Positions 19,777-28,990 of a stretch of 64,000 bases of DNA are shown here, in pieces. The DNA lies in the NCBI RefSeq assembly GCF_002584535.1, contig NZ_NUOT01000024.1, forward strand, positions 62,001 to 126,000. Direction: 5' to 3'. Every line of letters starts with the position of its first letter. Within the stretch, counting starts at the first letter, position 1. This DNA comes from Bacillus cereus. Its GTDB lineage: Bacteria; Bacillota; Bacilli; Bacillales; Bacillaceae_G. A program made the translations under genes and the position numbers. A model generated the notes under the pieces. The model did not search any database. It was not told the origin of the DNA and saw only the letters and a list, made by a program, of their open reading frames with translations.

Positions 19777-20679
19777 TTGGGAAACGTAGTAGTAAAATTA
19801 GAGAATGTCCATAAAAAAATAGGGAAAAACGAAATTATTCGTGGTCTTTCGTTTGAGGTATGTGAAGGGGAAGTATACGGATTTCTTGGTCCAAATGGGA
19901 GCGGGAAAACGACGACAATTCGGATGATGACCGGTCTTATTGCAATGACAGAAGGAGATATTACAATTTGTGGTCATAGCATTCGTACAGAACGTGAGAA
20001 GGCGTTAGAACACATTGGGGCTATTGTCGAAAATCCGGAATTATATGATTATATGACAGGGATGCAAAATGTAAAGCATTTTGCGAATATGGCAATTAAG
20101 CCGATTAGTAAAGAACGTATTACTGAAATTGTAAAACTTGTGGAGTTAGAGCATGCCATTCATAAAAAGGTAAAGACATATTCACTTGGAATGAAGCAAC
20201 GTCTTGGAATTGCACAAGCACTTCTTCATAATCCGAAAGTTCTTATCCTAGATGAGCCAACAAACGGATTAGATCCAGCTGGTATTCGTCAAATTCGTGA
20301 TTATTTACAACGATTAGCGAAAGAGGAAAATATCGCTGTCATCGTATCGAGTCATTTATTAAGCGAGATTGAACTGATGTGTGATCGTGTTGTTATCATT
20401 AAGAATGGTCAATTTGTACAAGCATATAACTTACATGAACAAGCGAAGAATGATGAAACGGTTGCTGTAACTTTTGAGGTGAATCAGATTCAGCGTGCAA
20501 ATGAAGTGATTAAAGGTAAAGTGCAAGAAAATGTTGTTGTTGTCTCCGTAATGAAAGAAGAAATTCCGCAGATTGTGAAACAACTTGTGCATTCGGATAT
20601 TCTCGTATATGGCGTTACAGTGCAAAATAAAACGTTAGAAGATGAGTTCTTAGCGATTACCGGGGGAGTGAAAGCATAA
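19777..20679 (+). CDS. ABC transporter ATP-binding protein, BcrA-like
   Basis: A 300-residue ATPase with Walker A GPNGSGKTTT, signature YSLGMKQRLGIAQALL, Walker B VLILDEPTNGLDP and switch SSHLLSE. A C-terminal extension of about 80 residues follows the nucleotide domain, as in BcrA/NatA-type exporters. TTG start at 19777 after AAAGGGGGAA. It is the second ATPase of the operon and overlaps the following permease by one nucleotide. Confidence 0.88.
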   Translation: MGNVVVKLENVHKKIGKNEIIRGLSFEVCEGEVYGFLGPNGSGKTTTIRMMTGLIAMTEGDITICGHSIRTEREKALEHIGAIVENPELYDYMTGMQNVKHFANMAIKPISKERITEIVKLVELEHAIHKKVKTYSLGMKQRLGIAQALLHNPKVLILDEPTNGLDPAGIRQIRDYLQRLAKEENIAVIVSSHLLSEIELMCDRVVIIKNGQFVQAYNLHEQAKNDETVAVTFEVNQIQRANEVIKGKVQENVVVVSVMKEEIPQIVKQLVHSDILVYGVTVQNKTLEDEFLAITGGVKA

Positions 20680-21455
20680 TGTTAAAATTAATTCAAAATG
20701 AATTATTAAAGTTACATGCGAAAAAAGGGATGTATATATTGATAGGTGTGATTGCTACGTTAGAAATTCTTGGTGCTTTTGTAATGGTGAAATGGGGGGA
20801 AGCGAAAGATCTTAAAGGAACCTATCTAGATTATACGATGACAGATACAGGTATAGTTATTTTATTTGTAACAATCTTTGGTATTACCATTGCATCGCGA
20901 ACGATTACTGATGAATTCCAAAAAGGAACAATTAAGCAGCTGTTAATTCGCCCAAGAAAAAGGATTATGATTTTATTTTCTAAATATGTTTCGGTTTTAT
21001 TAACGATGCTTTTTGTTATCGTTACAGGTACCTTAATTACAATGGTTATGGGTGCAATCGTTATGGATGGTGGTAAAACAGAATTAACGCTAGGGGTATT
21101 GTTTAAAGCGCTCTCATATAAACTTGTGTCTCCATTCTTCTTTGCAACACTTTCCTTCTTCTTGGCAAATGTTTTTCGAAAATCAGTATTACCATTAATC
21201 ATTGCACTGTTTCTATTCTTCTTGCAAGGAGCAATTAGCATGATGCTCATGATGTTTGTTAAAGGAGTAGCTAAGTTTGTTGTATTCTCGCATTTAGATT
21301 TAAGTATATATGATGGTAATAAACTAATTAGCGGTGGTGCTACACCACCATTTACAGAATTCACTTTTACAACATCATTACTGCTCGTACTTGCTTATTT
21401 TGTAGTGTTACTTGTTTCATCAAGCGTACTATTTCAAAAACGCGATGTATTATAA
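20679..21455 (+). CDS. ABC-2 type permease
   Basis: A 258-residue membrane protein with six hydrophobic segments. The N-terminus MLKLIQNELLKLHAKK followed by a helix, and the later TITDEFQKGTIKQLLIRPRKR loop, are typical of ABC-2/BcrB-like permeases. It is coupled to the ATPase at 19777. The two ATPase-permease pairs may form one or two exporters; the substrate is unknown. Confidence 0.85.
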   Translation: MLKLIQNELLKLHAKKGMYILIGVIATLEILGAFVMVKWGEAKDLKGTYLDYTMTDTGIVILFVTIFGITIASRTITDEFQKGTIKQLLIRPRKRIMILFSKYVSVLLTMLFVIVTGTLITMVMGAIVMDGGKTELTLGVLFKALSYKLVSPFFFATLSFFLANVFRKSVLPLIIALFLFFLQGAISMMLMMFVKGVAKFVVFSHLDLSIYDGNKLISGGATPPFTEFTFTTSLLLVLAYFVVLLVSSSVLFQKRDVL

Positions 21456-21695
21456 ACTGCTAATATATAGGAGCAGGTAAATGGAATCAATGTAATATTT
21501 GTTACGACAACAGGTGCATAATCCTCTTTATTCCTATTATAATAATATATTTTGGGAAAATAGGTATAAAAAAACGACATTTAACATTAAAACAGAAAAT
21601 CTGATAAAGAAGAAATTCCGAAAAACAGATTTCGTATTATATAGTTTAATAGATATATTATGTAAGAGTAAACTGAGAAAAATAGGAAGAATTTT

Positions 21696-21733
21696 GATGA
21701 TATTCATATTACAATATAACTATGAATATCATC
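21696..21733. repeat. 13-bp perfect inverted repeat over the CPBP gene start
   Basis: GATGATATTCATA (21696-21708) and TATGAATATCATC (21721-21733) are perfect complements with a 12-bp loop. The repeat covers the first in-frame ATG (21722) and ends one base before a TTGGGGG ribosome-site-like sequence. It may be an operator or an mRNA hairpin. The 21456-21695 spacer upstream has no other feature I can support. Confidence 0.7.
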
Positions 21734-22759
21734 TTGGGGGTGTTTTATATTCAGTACGCATTTTCACGTATACGACTTCGAAGTTTTTTTGCATGGATGA
21801 TTTTAGGGATGTTAGTAACGGTGCTGCCGCTGGACATTATGGGAGCTTCAGATAGTGTCATGGATGTTGCGGTGCAAATTTCGGTGTTTTTTGTATTTCC
21901 ACTATTATGGTTATATTTTAAAACAAGAAAAAACAATATTATATTTACTAGTTTCTTTGATAAATCTTCACGATTAAACTGGAAGTTGATTGTAATTGCA
22001 ACTGCAATGGGAATGATTTTTTCATTCGGTGTATCTTTTATTCAATTTTACATACTAGCACATATTTTTCCTGATTTCTTGGTTGACATGTTGAACGATA
22101 ATGGTGTGATTGATATGAGCAGTATTTCTACACAGATATTCGGTGTCATTTCAGCATGTATTTTTGCACCAATCATGGAAGAAGTCATTTTTCGAGGTTT
22201 CTTCTTACAGCGTATGACGTTTAAATGGGGAATAAAACGAGCTGTGATTGTGTCCTCCCTTATTTTTGGTTTAGGTCATTTTGATATCGTTGGTGCTTTT
22301 GTATTCGGTGTTGTGATGTGCCTTCTTTACATTAAAACGAAAAATATATGGACGAATATTGCTGTTCATGCATTGAATAATTGTATTGCAACCACCATCC
22401 AATTAACGAGTGGAGAAGGAACAGACGATGCTATTTCGATTGCTGAATTACAAGGACAAAGTAATTTATGGATTGGACTTATTGTGATTCTTATCAGTTT
22501 ACTATGGTTAGTACCTTTTATTCGAAAAAATTGGCGAACTGTAAAAGAAGTAGGAGTACCGTCTCTTCGTTTCATCAATGAAGATAAGGCCTCTATACCA
22601 TTACAGAAAAATGAAACATATAGTCAAGTCATTGTAACAGATCGACTCATGGCGGTAGAATTGCCGGATGAAGCCGTGAATCAGTTAGCACTAGAACAGA
22701 ATGATTATGTAACGGTTACGGTAGAGGATAATCAAATTATTATAAGAAAAGCAAAATAG
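21722..22759 (+). CDS. CPBP-family intramembrane metalloprotease with AbrB-like tail
   Basis: Up to 345 residues, with a short N-terminal region, six to seven membrane segments and the CPBP (CAAX protease/bacteriocin-processing) motifs EEVIFRGFF (EExxxR), GLGHFD and HALNN. After the last helix a soluble tail of about 70 residues ends LPDEAVNQLALEQNDYVTVTVEDN-, which resembles an AbrB/MazE swapped-hairpin domain. The start is uncertain: the ATG at 21722 has no ribosome site, whereas GGGGGTG at 21736-21742 would serve a start a few codons later, possibly a rare ATT. It follows the ABC operon but has its own upstream repeat. Confidence 0.8.
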   Translation: MNIILGVFYIQYAFSRIRLRSFFAWMILGMLVTVLPLDIMGASDSVMDVAVQISVFFVFPLLWLYFKTRKNNIIFTSFFDKSSRLNWKLIVIATAMGMIFSFGVSFIQFYILAHIFPDFLVDMLNDNGVIDMSSISTQIFGVISACIFAPIMEEVIFRGFFLQRMTFKWGIKRAVIVSSLIFGLGHFDIVGAFVFGVVMCLLYIKTKNIWTNIAVHALNNCIATTIQLTSGEGTDDAISIAELQGQSNLWIGLIVILISLLWLVPFIRKNWRTVKEVGVPSLRFINEDKASIPLQKNETYSQVIVTDRLMAVELPDEAVNQLALEQNDYVTVTVEDNQIIIRKAK

Positions 22760-22783
22760 TAATAAAAGTATAAGAAACGAAAA

Positions 22784-22815
22784 GGCAGCTCTCCAATATT
22801 ACTAAGGAGAGCTAC
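22784..22815. terminator. Shared terminator
   Basis: AGCTCTCC and GGAGAGCT pair around a short loop between convergent genes, with A/T runs flanking. Confidence 0.75.
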
Positions 22816-22819
22816 TATT

Positions 22820-23002
22820 TTAATGGATAACAATTTCAACGTGAAAGTTGTTACCGTGTTTTACATATTTAATATCTGTGACTGTACGAACTGTTTTTAA
22901 AATTTCCACCTTTTCCCCAATTCGAGGGATGGTGGGAACATTGTCCCAAATGCCAAGTAAATCATCTACTTGAGTTGTTTTTTCGTAAAACCAAATTTTC
23001 AA
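22820..23002 (-). CDS. Small hypothetical protein (60 aa)
   Basis: TTG start with AGAAAGGGG upstream. The product is soluble, beta-rich and basic, ending VKHGNNFHVEIVIH, with no motif I recognise. It has its own ribosome site and shares a terminator with the CPBP gene, which supports it being real. Confidence 0.6.
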   Translation of the reverse strand: MKIWFYEKTTQVDDLLGIWDNVPTIPRIGEKVEILKTVRTVTDIKYVKHGNNFHVEIVIH

Positions 23003-23104
23003 TGTAATGCCCCTTTCTCGAACTTTATGTATTTTAATACATAATAAATCATTTTTATTCTTTTTGTAAGGGGTTTTTTATGGAATTTTGAATAAAAATT
23101 AATT

Positions 23105-23557
23105 TTATTTTTCTGGGAAAATGTGTTCGATATCAGGAGTAAGGGATACTTCTGATAATACGATATGAGAAACGGTTGTTGCATATGAAGAAACATCATT
23201 AATAAATTCTTCAAGTTCAACTAATGACGGGACAGAAATTTTAACGATATAACAAAGGCTTCCTGTTACGCGATAGCAAAAGCTTGCGGATGGATACGAT
23301 TGAATAAATTGTTGCATGCGCGTTGTATCACCATTTTTTAAGGTTATTTCTAAAATACAGTCTAAAACGAGTCCAGCTTTTTTTTAATCAATATCAATTG
23401 TATACTTTTGAATGACGCCTTCACTCTCTAATTTACGAACACGTTCTGCAGTAGAAGGTGCGGATAAATTTACTCGTTTTGATAATTCCCGCATAGAGAG
23501 ACGACTATCATTATATAATTCATTTAAAATTTTACGATCAATACGATCTAATTGCAT
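23105..23557 (-). pseudogene. Lrp/AsnC-family regulator broken by a nonsense codon
   Basis: From the ATG at 23557 (GGAGG upstream) the frame encodes MQLDRIDRKILNELYNDSRL and a full Lrp helix-turn-helix up to TIDID, then hits TAA at 23384-23386 (codon 58). The same frame continues KKAGLVLDCILEITL and through a complete ligand-binding (RAM) domain to 23105. In relatives the interrupted position is commonly Tyr or Phe, so one substitution (TAT to TAA) beside a run of eight T explains it. Without suppression only the DNA-binding half is made. An internal restart for the C-terminal half has no clear ribosome site. Confidence 0.82.
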
Positions 23558-23680
23558 TTGTAAATATACCTCCAATAAACTAATAATTTTTGTAAAGAAA
23601 ATATATAAATTAAGATTCATATGAAATGTAAAACGGGTCCATTTTATTTTACAATAAAATAGAAAGGAATAGGGGGAGAA

Positions 23681-24097
23681 ATGATGGAGAGAATTTCATT
23701 ATCAGATGCAGGAGAAACAAAGTTTCAAAAATTATTAGGGCATAGCCCAGCTATATTACAATCTTGGAGTACACTTGAAAGGACCTTATATGAAAAGGGA
23801 AGTCTTTCTGAAGAGTTAAAGGAGCAAGTACGGAGAACACTTGCGTTTGGAAATGAATGTATGTATTGTATGGCAAAGGGAAAACCAGATGATGTACAAA
23901 AAATAGAGGAGATTAGTACCGCTGTTACTTTTGCACATGTATTTGTACATAATCGTTCAGCGATAGATGATAAGATGTTTGATGTGTTAAAACAGTATTG
24001 GAGTGAGGTAGAGATTGTAGAACTCTGTGCATATATTTGCTTTATTACAGCTTCACAACAACTTGGATTTTTATTTCAATTACAGCCAGGAGAATAG
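23681..24097 (+). CDS. Carboxymuconolactone decarboxylase/AhpD-like protein
   Basis: A 138-residue all-helical protein with the AhpD-type Cys pair in FGNECMYCMAKGKPDD (C-x2-C). Members of this fold act as peroxidase partners or decarboxylases. The sequence cannot tell which. The ATG follows AGGGGGAGAA, and a second ATG comes directly after. It is followed 11 nt later by a cysteine hydrolase gene, probably in one operon. Confidence 0.75.
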   Translation: MMERISLSDAGETKFQKLLGHSPAILQSWSTLERTLYEKGSLSEELKEQVRRTLAFGNECMYCMAKGKPDDVQKIEEISTAVTFAHVFVHNRSAIDDKMFDVLKQYWSEVEIVELCAYICFITASQQLGFLFQLQPGE

Positions 24098-24108
24098 GAG
24101 GAGAAGTA

Positions 24109-24678
24109 GTGAATCAACCAGCACTAATTATAATTGATGTACAAAAAGCGTTTAATCTCCCGTACTGGGGAGAGCGAAATAACCCTTTAGCAGAAGAAAA
24201 TATGAAGCGTTTATTAGAAGAGTGGAGAAGAAGAAGGCTACCAATATTTCATATTCAGCATGTGAATAAAGAAAATGTAGAGTCGATGTTTTATCTAAGT
24301 GCAGAAACCGTTCACTTTAAAGAAGAAGTCCAGCCATTACAAGGTGAAATTGTTATTCAAAAGAGTGTGAACAGTGCATTCATTGGAACTGATTTAGAAA
24401 AGCAATTAAACGAAAAAAACTGCGAGTCGATTGTTATTGTTGGATTAACGACGAATCACTGTGTCGAGACAACAACTCGGATGGCTGGAAACTTAGGATT
24501 TTCAACGTACTTAGTAAGTGATGCGACAGCTACATTTAACCGAAAAGGACCAGATGGAGTAAAATATTGTGCTGACGAAATTCATAATATGACACTAGTG
24601 AATCTGCATGAAGAGTTTGCTACTATTGTTACAACATTGGAGACAGTAGAGAAGATAAGGTTGAGTCAGTTAAATTGA
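24109..24678 (+). CDS. Isochorismatase-family cysteine hydrolase
   Basis: A 189-residue hydrolase with the family triad: Asp in IIDVQKAF, Lys in IVIQKSVNSAF and the nucleophilic Cys in GLTTNHCVETTTRM. It cleaves an amide or related bond; the real substrate (nicotinamide, isochorismate or other) is not evident. I choose the GTG at 24109 because GGAGGAG precedes it; the open frame extends upstream into the previous gene. Confidence 0.87.
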   Translation: MNQPALIIIDVQKAFNLPYWGERNNPLAEENMKRLLEEWRRRRLPIFHIQHVNKENVESMFYLSAETVHFKEEVQPLQGEIVIQKSVNSAFIGTDLEKQLNEKNCESIVIVGLTTNHCVETTTRMAGNLGFSTYLVSDATATFNRKGPDGVKYCADEIHNMTLVNLHEEFATIVTTLETVEKIRLSQLN

Positions 24679-24775
24679 TACTATTTTAATAAAATATTTG
24701 AATAATTATGTAGAAAAAAATAAGAATATTTTGTATAATCAAAGTACAATTATTTTGAAACAGGGGTGGCAGCAT

Positions 24776-25174
24776 ATGGAGCAAATTCCAGTAAAGAAAA
24801 TAGAAACAGTACTTGTTTTAGCAGAAGAGGATAAACAAAAACAAAAGGAATTTTATGAATTGTTGCTAACAACTCATTTTTATGTTGCTGGATCTATAGA
24901 GGCGGATGATTCTGCATCAGAAGGAACACTTTGTTTGCGTTATTTCCAAGGAGAGGGTAGATGGATTGTACCATTCTTTACACAATTAGAATTTGTGAAA
25001 GAAGTGTTGCCGGAAGAAACGCCCCTTATTACGATACGTGGAAAAGAATTGTTTGAAAATCTAGATAAAGAAGCAACAGCGGTATTGAATGTTGGTACGG
25101 AGATTAGTAAAACATTTATTCCAGAAGAAATTGCGGATATAGCATCTGGAAGAATTTTCAATTATTATCAATAA
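24776..25174 (+). CDS. SseB-like family protein (132 aa)
   Basis: The ATG at 24776 follows GGGGTGG. The layout (a helix with KQKEFYELLLTTHFYV, an acidic loop, then RWIVPFFTQLEFVKEVLP) resembles the SseB N-terminal domain, found in small Bacillus proteins of unknown role. No catalytic residues or membrane segments. The family match is moderate. Confidence 0.6.
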   Translation: MEQIPVKKIETVLVLAEEDKQKQKEFYELLLTTHFYVAGSIEADDSASEGTLCLRYFQGEGRWIVPFFTQLEFVKEVLPEETPLITIRGKELFENLDKEATAVLNVGTEISKTFIPEEIADIASGRIFNYYQ

Positions 25175-25220
25175 AAGAGTAAGTGTTGAAATTACTTTTT
25201 TGCAATTAACACAGCATAAC

Positions 25221-25256
25221 AAAAAGGAAAAGCGATACATACTTTTCCTTTTTTTG
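25221..25256 (+). terminator. Rho-independent terminator
   Basis: AAAAAGGAAAAG and CTTTTCCTTTTT pair around a 9-nt loop, continuing into a T-run. Confidence 0.85.
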
Positions 25257-25364
25257 TGTAAATAAAAAATTGCATCGAACACTTCTATTTATCGCAATAT
25301 TGGTCAGTAACAAGGCTAATAATTAATGAAGGGGAAGAAAAACATTACGGATTAAAAGTTCATT

Positions 25365-26276
25365 TTATATGCATGTTACACCAGAAGGAATAGAAAATGT
25401 ATTTTTTTCCGTATTTATTGTAGCAGTCACACCGAGTGGTATTCCGACATTTGGTTGTACATGCCCAATAGGAAGACCGAATAATACAGGAATATTGTAT
25501 GGTGCGAGATAGTCATACAATATGTTTTGTAATGATAGGGACTGCTTTGAGGTAATACAGTTATGGCAGCTTGTGAATACAATCCCTGCACACTCATTCA
25601 ATTTTCCTGCTAAATGTAATTGGTTGAACATGCGATCAATACGATACGGCTCTTCTCCAACATCTTCAAGTAATACAATTTTATTTGCTGTATAGATTTC
25701 ATAGGATGTACCTAGTGTACTTACCAATACGGTTAAATTGCCTCCAGTTAATGGTGCAGAAACAATGCAGGTAGATGTGGCATTGATACATTCTGCTGCT
25801 TGTAAAATAGTAGAATACGGATGGAATAGTTGATTGAAAGAGGAGAATGAGAGAGAATCAATTCCTCTGCCTAATTCCTCAATCATCGGTCCATGGAAGG
25901 TAACAAGTCCTGTATATTGTGAAAAAGCAATATGCAAAGAAGTAATATCGCTATACCCCCAAAAAATTTTGGGGTTATTTTGAATGAGTTCATATTGAAT
26001 ATAAGGGAGAAGACGACCGCTCCCATATCCACCTCTTGCGCAAAAAATAGCTTTCACTTTAGGGTTTGCAAATGCTTCGTGTATATCATGAAGGCGGATT
26101 GCATTATTTCCAGCTAGATAGCCGTATTTCTCGTAAACACTTTGACCAATTATTACGGATAGACCCATTTTTTCCAATACTTTTTTTCCTGTAAGGACCT
26201 GTTCTATTACTGGTGGTCCTGCTGGAGCAATAATCATTACCGTATCGCCTTGTTGTAAGGCAGTTGGTTGAATCAT
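25365..26276 (-). CDS. S66 family LD-carboxypeptidase (MccF/LdcA-like)
   Basis: A 303-residue serine peptidase of family S66, which trims tetrapeptides from peptidoglycan or inactivates microcin C-like compounds. The nucleophile Ser lies in WGYSDITSLH, with the catalytic Glu in LEDVGEEPYRIDRM and the His in IGHVQPNVGIP. The N-terminal substrate domain starts LQQGDTVMIIAPAGP. The start at 26276 follows AAGGAGGAG; an upstream in-frame ATG at 26300 would place that site inside the gene. No signal peptide, so it acts in the cytoplasm. Confidence 0.87.
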   Translation of the reverse strand: MIQPTALQQGDTVMIIAPAGPPVIEQVLTGKKVLEKMGLSVIIGQSVYEKYGYLAGNNAIRLHDIHEAFANPKVKAIFCARGGYGSGRLLPYIQYELIQNNPKIFWGYSDITSLHIAFSQYTGLVTFHGPMIEELGRGIDSLSFSSFNQLFHPYSTILQAAECINATSTCIVSAPLTGGNLTVLVSTLGTSYEIYTANKIVLLEDVGEEPYRIDRMFNQLHLAGKLNECAGIVFTSCHNCITSKQSLSLQNILYDYLAPYNIPVLFGLPIGHVQPNVGIPLGVTATINTEKNTFSIPSGVTCI

Positions 26277-26390
26277 GTAAATCTCCTCCTTCACTTTCAA
26301 TATATTCGTTTATAGCCAGTTCAATCCTATTAAAAGAAGGAAAAACTTGTTGAAACAAGAAGGTATAAGAGGGGATAGGAAGGGAGAAGA

Positions 26391-27491
26391 ATGATGTTTA
26401 CAAGCAGAGTAACTGATATATTACAAATAAAATATCCAATTATTCAAGCGGGCATGGCAGGAGCAATTACGACACCAGAACTTGTTGCGGCTGTAAGTAA
26501 TAGTGGGGGATTAGGAACACTTGGGGCTGGCTATATGGGTCCAGAACAAATTCGTCAATCTATTTATAAAATACGAGAGTTAACAGATAAGCCGTTCGCA
26601 GTCAATCTGTTGCTTACGAAGGAAATACAAATTGAAGAAGAAAAAGTACAAACAGCTAGAATTTTATTAGCGTCGATACGAAAAGAATTAGATATTGATG
26701 AGTATAATCAACCCTTGCAACTTCCGAAAAGTTATAAAGAACAACTACAAGTGTTAAGGGAAGAAAAAGTTCCAGTTGTCAGCTTTGCATTTCACACGTT
26801 AGAACAAGAGGAAATGGCATTATTGAAGAAAGAGAACATAAAGATAATTGGCACAGCTACAAATGTAGCAGAAGCGAAGGTGCTTGCTGAATTAGAGGTA
26901 GATGTAATTGTTGGACAAGGTAGCGAAGCTGGGGGACACCGTGGGACATTTATTGGAAATGAGCAAGATTCTATGATTGGTACATTTGCATTAATTCCAC
27001 AAATGGTAGCCGCAGTACCACATATCCCAATTATAGCGGCAGGTGGTATTATGAATGGACAAGGTGTTGTTGCAGCTTATGTATTAGGTGCAGAAGGCGT
27101 TCAAATGGGATCTGCCTTTTTAACAAGCGAAGAGAGTATTACACACGATGTGCATAAAGAAGCAGTATTACAAAGTACAGATACAAGTACAACTGTAACA
27201 AGGGCATTTTCTGGGAAATACGCAAGAGGTATTCGGAATATATTTATAGATCGGCATGAGGGAAAAGAAGGCGGTCTCCCCATGTATCCAGTGCAAAATG
27301 TATTAACTTCGAAAATACGTCAAGAAGCAGCAAAACAAAATAAAGGAGAATATATGTCACTTTGGGCTGGACAAGCTTCCTCATTAGCAAGAAAAGACTC
27401 AGCAGAGCAAATTGTTAAACAGGTGATTGAAGAAGTAGAAGTAACGGTAAACAAATTGCAAGATGCATACACAAAAAGACCACTTGAATAA
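26391..27491 (+). CDS. Nitronate monooxygenase/NAD(P)H-dependent flavin oxidoreductase
   Basis: A 366-residue FMN protein of the 2-nitropropane dioxygenase type. It shows YPIIQAGMAGAITTPELVAAV at the N-terminus, GQGSEAGGHRGTF with the catalytic histidine, and IAAGGIMNGQGV and GAEGVQMGSAF for phosphate binding. Bacillus members resemble both nitronate monooxygenase and the enoyl-ACP reductase FabK; the HRG motif favours the former. It is monocistronic and divergent from the S66 peptidase gene. Confidence 0.85.
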   Translation: MMFTSRVTDILQIKYPIIQAGMAGAITTPELVAAVSNSGGLGTLGAGYMGPEQIRQSIYKIRELTDKPFAVNLLLTKEIQIEEEKVQTARILLASIRKELDIDEYNQPLQLPKSYKEQLQVLREEKVPVVSFAFHTLEQEEMALLKKENIKIIGTATNVAEAKVLAELEVDVIVGQGSEAGGHRGTFIGNEQDSMIGTFALIPQMVAAVPHIPIIAAGGIMNGQGVVAAYVLGAEGVQMGSAFLTSEESITHDVHKEAVLQSTDTSTTVTRAFSGKYARGIRNIFIDRHEGKEGGLPMYPVQNVLTSKIRQEAAKQNKGEYMSLWAGQASSLARKDSAEQIVKQVIEEVEVTVNKLQDAYTKRPLE

Positions 27492-27507
27492 ATCAAGCGG
27501 TCTTTTT
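27473..27507. terminator. Bidirectional terminator between NMO and dltD
   Basis: AAAAAGACCACTTGA (27473-27487) pairs with TCAAGCGGTCTTTTT (27493-27507) with one mismatch and T-runs on both strands. It ends both the NMO gene and the dlt operon. Confidence 0.88.
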
Positions 27508-27508
27508 G

Positions 27509-28684
27509 TTAGTTTGCTTTATAAAATTGCTGGATGGCTTGGTCGATGTATACCCAACCTTTCCAGCCTAAGTGCATATGATCTTTTAAGAAGTACTTGT
27601 CATACTCATGGTTTGAGAAGTCAGCAATTGGATAGCCAGCTTGCTGAATTTGCTCATGAACTTTCTTATAGTATAATTCGCGTCGTTCTTTCGGGAATCC
27701 AGCATAATCATACCAAGGGCCTTTTACAGGAACAGAAATGAAGAGTGGTTTTGCACCGGATTGTTTTAATAAATCAAGCGCAATTTGTAAATCTTCATAT
27801 TCTGGAGAGTTTTCATAAGAATCATGTTTTAAGTAACCTTTGCGTTGTTTCAATTTCTGTTTAATTTTGCTATTGAAATAACCATCCTCGATACCATATT
27901 CATTTGATTGAGATTCTAATTTACCAGTTTGATCTGCCTGTTTACGTACTTCTTCCCAGTTCATTTGTTTCAATGAAGGATCAAGCTTTTCTTTATGCGG
28001 TTTAATATCGAACATTGCTGTAAATATGTCCTTACGATCTAATATATTGCGGTAAAGATAAGCGAAAGGTTTCGCAGCAAGTGCTTTTATTTGATGCTTC
28101 GTATCATCATAGACAATACCTTCTAAAGATGTTTTTAATAGCGTTTCTTTCTTTACAATTTCAAAGTTCAATAAACGCTTTGCAATCTTCTTTTTCATTT
28201 CAGGCTTTAAATCATTGTTAAAAATGAGGTGGTAGCCTTGTTGTTTTGAAAAGTTAGGTGCAAAGTGTGTTTCATCAATTCCCTGTGGTACAAACCACTG
28301 TGGTGAAAGGACAAAAATCATTTTTTTATCTTTTAATTGATCCATTGTAGATGCAAAGTTTAGCACATGGACAAGGTCCTGTGTTCCGCCACGACCAAGA
28401 AGGAATGGCGTGAATCCTGCGGGTTTTACTTTAAAGTAATTGGATGGGTGAAAAGCATCCATTCTTGCAAATTCCGATGAACCATACATCGGAAGGTATT
28501 TCGGATCTTCTAACATTTTTTGCTGTAAAACCATACTTTGTATTTTCTCTGGTTTTAGAGAAGTTGCCGCTTCCTCTACTTTTTTATCACTTACAAGTGG
28601 AAGGAGAAAGCGTGTTGGAATAAGTAAGAATACAGCAAAAAGGGCCAATGCTAAGAGCATCGGTCCAAAGGTTGCTTTTTTCAT
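27509..28684 (-). CDS. dltD: DltD, D-alanyl transfer protein
   Basis: A 391-residue protein needed for the last step of lipoteichoic acid D-alanylation outside the membrane. One N-terminal anchor ([19 protein letters not shown]) is followed by an SGNH-like extracellular domain; [14 protein letters not shown] holds the Ser block and [11 protein letters not shown] the C-terminal His. The ATG at 28684 overlaps the dltC stop codon (ATGA), so the two are translationally coupled. Last gene of dltXABCD. Confidence 0.93.
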   Translation of the reverse strand: MKKATFGPMLLALALFAVFLLIPTRFLLPLVSDKKVEEAATSLKPEKIQSMVLQQKMLEDPKYLPMYGSSEFARMDAFHPSNYFKVKPAGFTPFLLGRGGTQDLVHVLNFASTMDQLKDKKMIFVLSPQWFVPQGIDETHFAPNFSKQQGYHLIFNNDLKPEMKKKIAKRLLNFEIVKKETLLKTSLEGIVYDDTKHQIKALAAKPFAYLYRNILDRKDIFTAMFDIKPHKEKLDPSLKQMNWEEVRKQADQTGKLESQSNEYGIEDGYFNSKIKQKLKQRKGYLKHDSYENSPEYEDLQIALDLLKQSGAKPLFISVPVKGPWYDYAGFPKERRELYYKKVHEQIQQAGYPIADFSNHEYDKYFLKDHMHLGWKGWVYIDQAIQQFYKAN

Positions 28685-28920
28685 CGGATTTCTTCCAACT
28701 TTTTGATAATCATGTTTGGTGTTGCCCACTCATCACGATCAAAATCAGAAATAGATACTTCGATATCTAGACGTTCTTGGAATTCTACTAATAAAGATAC
28801 TGTACCGAAAGAATCAAGGATACCTTCTTCAAATAATTGTACATCTGGATTTTCTTTTACAATATCATTTTCACAAACTTCTTCTAAAATATCTAATACT
28901 TGATCTTTAAATTCTGCCAT
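28681..28920 (-). CDS. dltC: DltC, D-alanyl carrier protein
   Basis: A 79-residue acyl-carrier-like protein that holds D-alanine as a thioester. The phosphopantetheine serine is in [13 protein letters not shown]. Strong AAGGAG upstream. It lies 70 nt after dltB and overlaps dltD. Confidence 0.95.
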   Translation of the reverse strand: MAEFKDQVLDILEEVCENDIVKENPDVQLFEEGILDSFGTVSLLVEFQERLDIEVSISDFDRDEWATPNMIIKKLEEIR

Positions 28921-28990
28921 TTTTAAAATCTCCTTTATATCCGAAATATATTATGTGTAACTTCTTAGCTGTAAGAAAAGAAGTTATTCA

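Noticed and set aside
20831-21364. A 177-codon minus-strand frame
   Set aside because: Antisense shadow of the ABC-2 permease; the composition mirrors the real gene and no start signals are present.
21499-21855. A 118-codon open frame before the CPBP gene
   Set aside because: It lacks a proper start and ribosome site, has odd composition and overlaps the CPBP gene in another frame.
27463-27741. A plus-strand frame inside dltD
   Set aside because: It is antisense to the well-conserved DltD C-terminus and begins inside the NMO gene.
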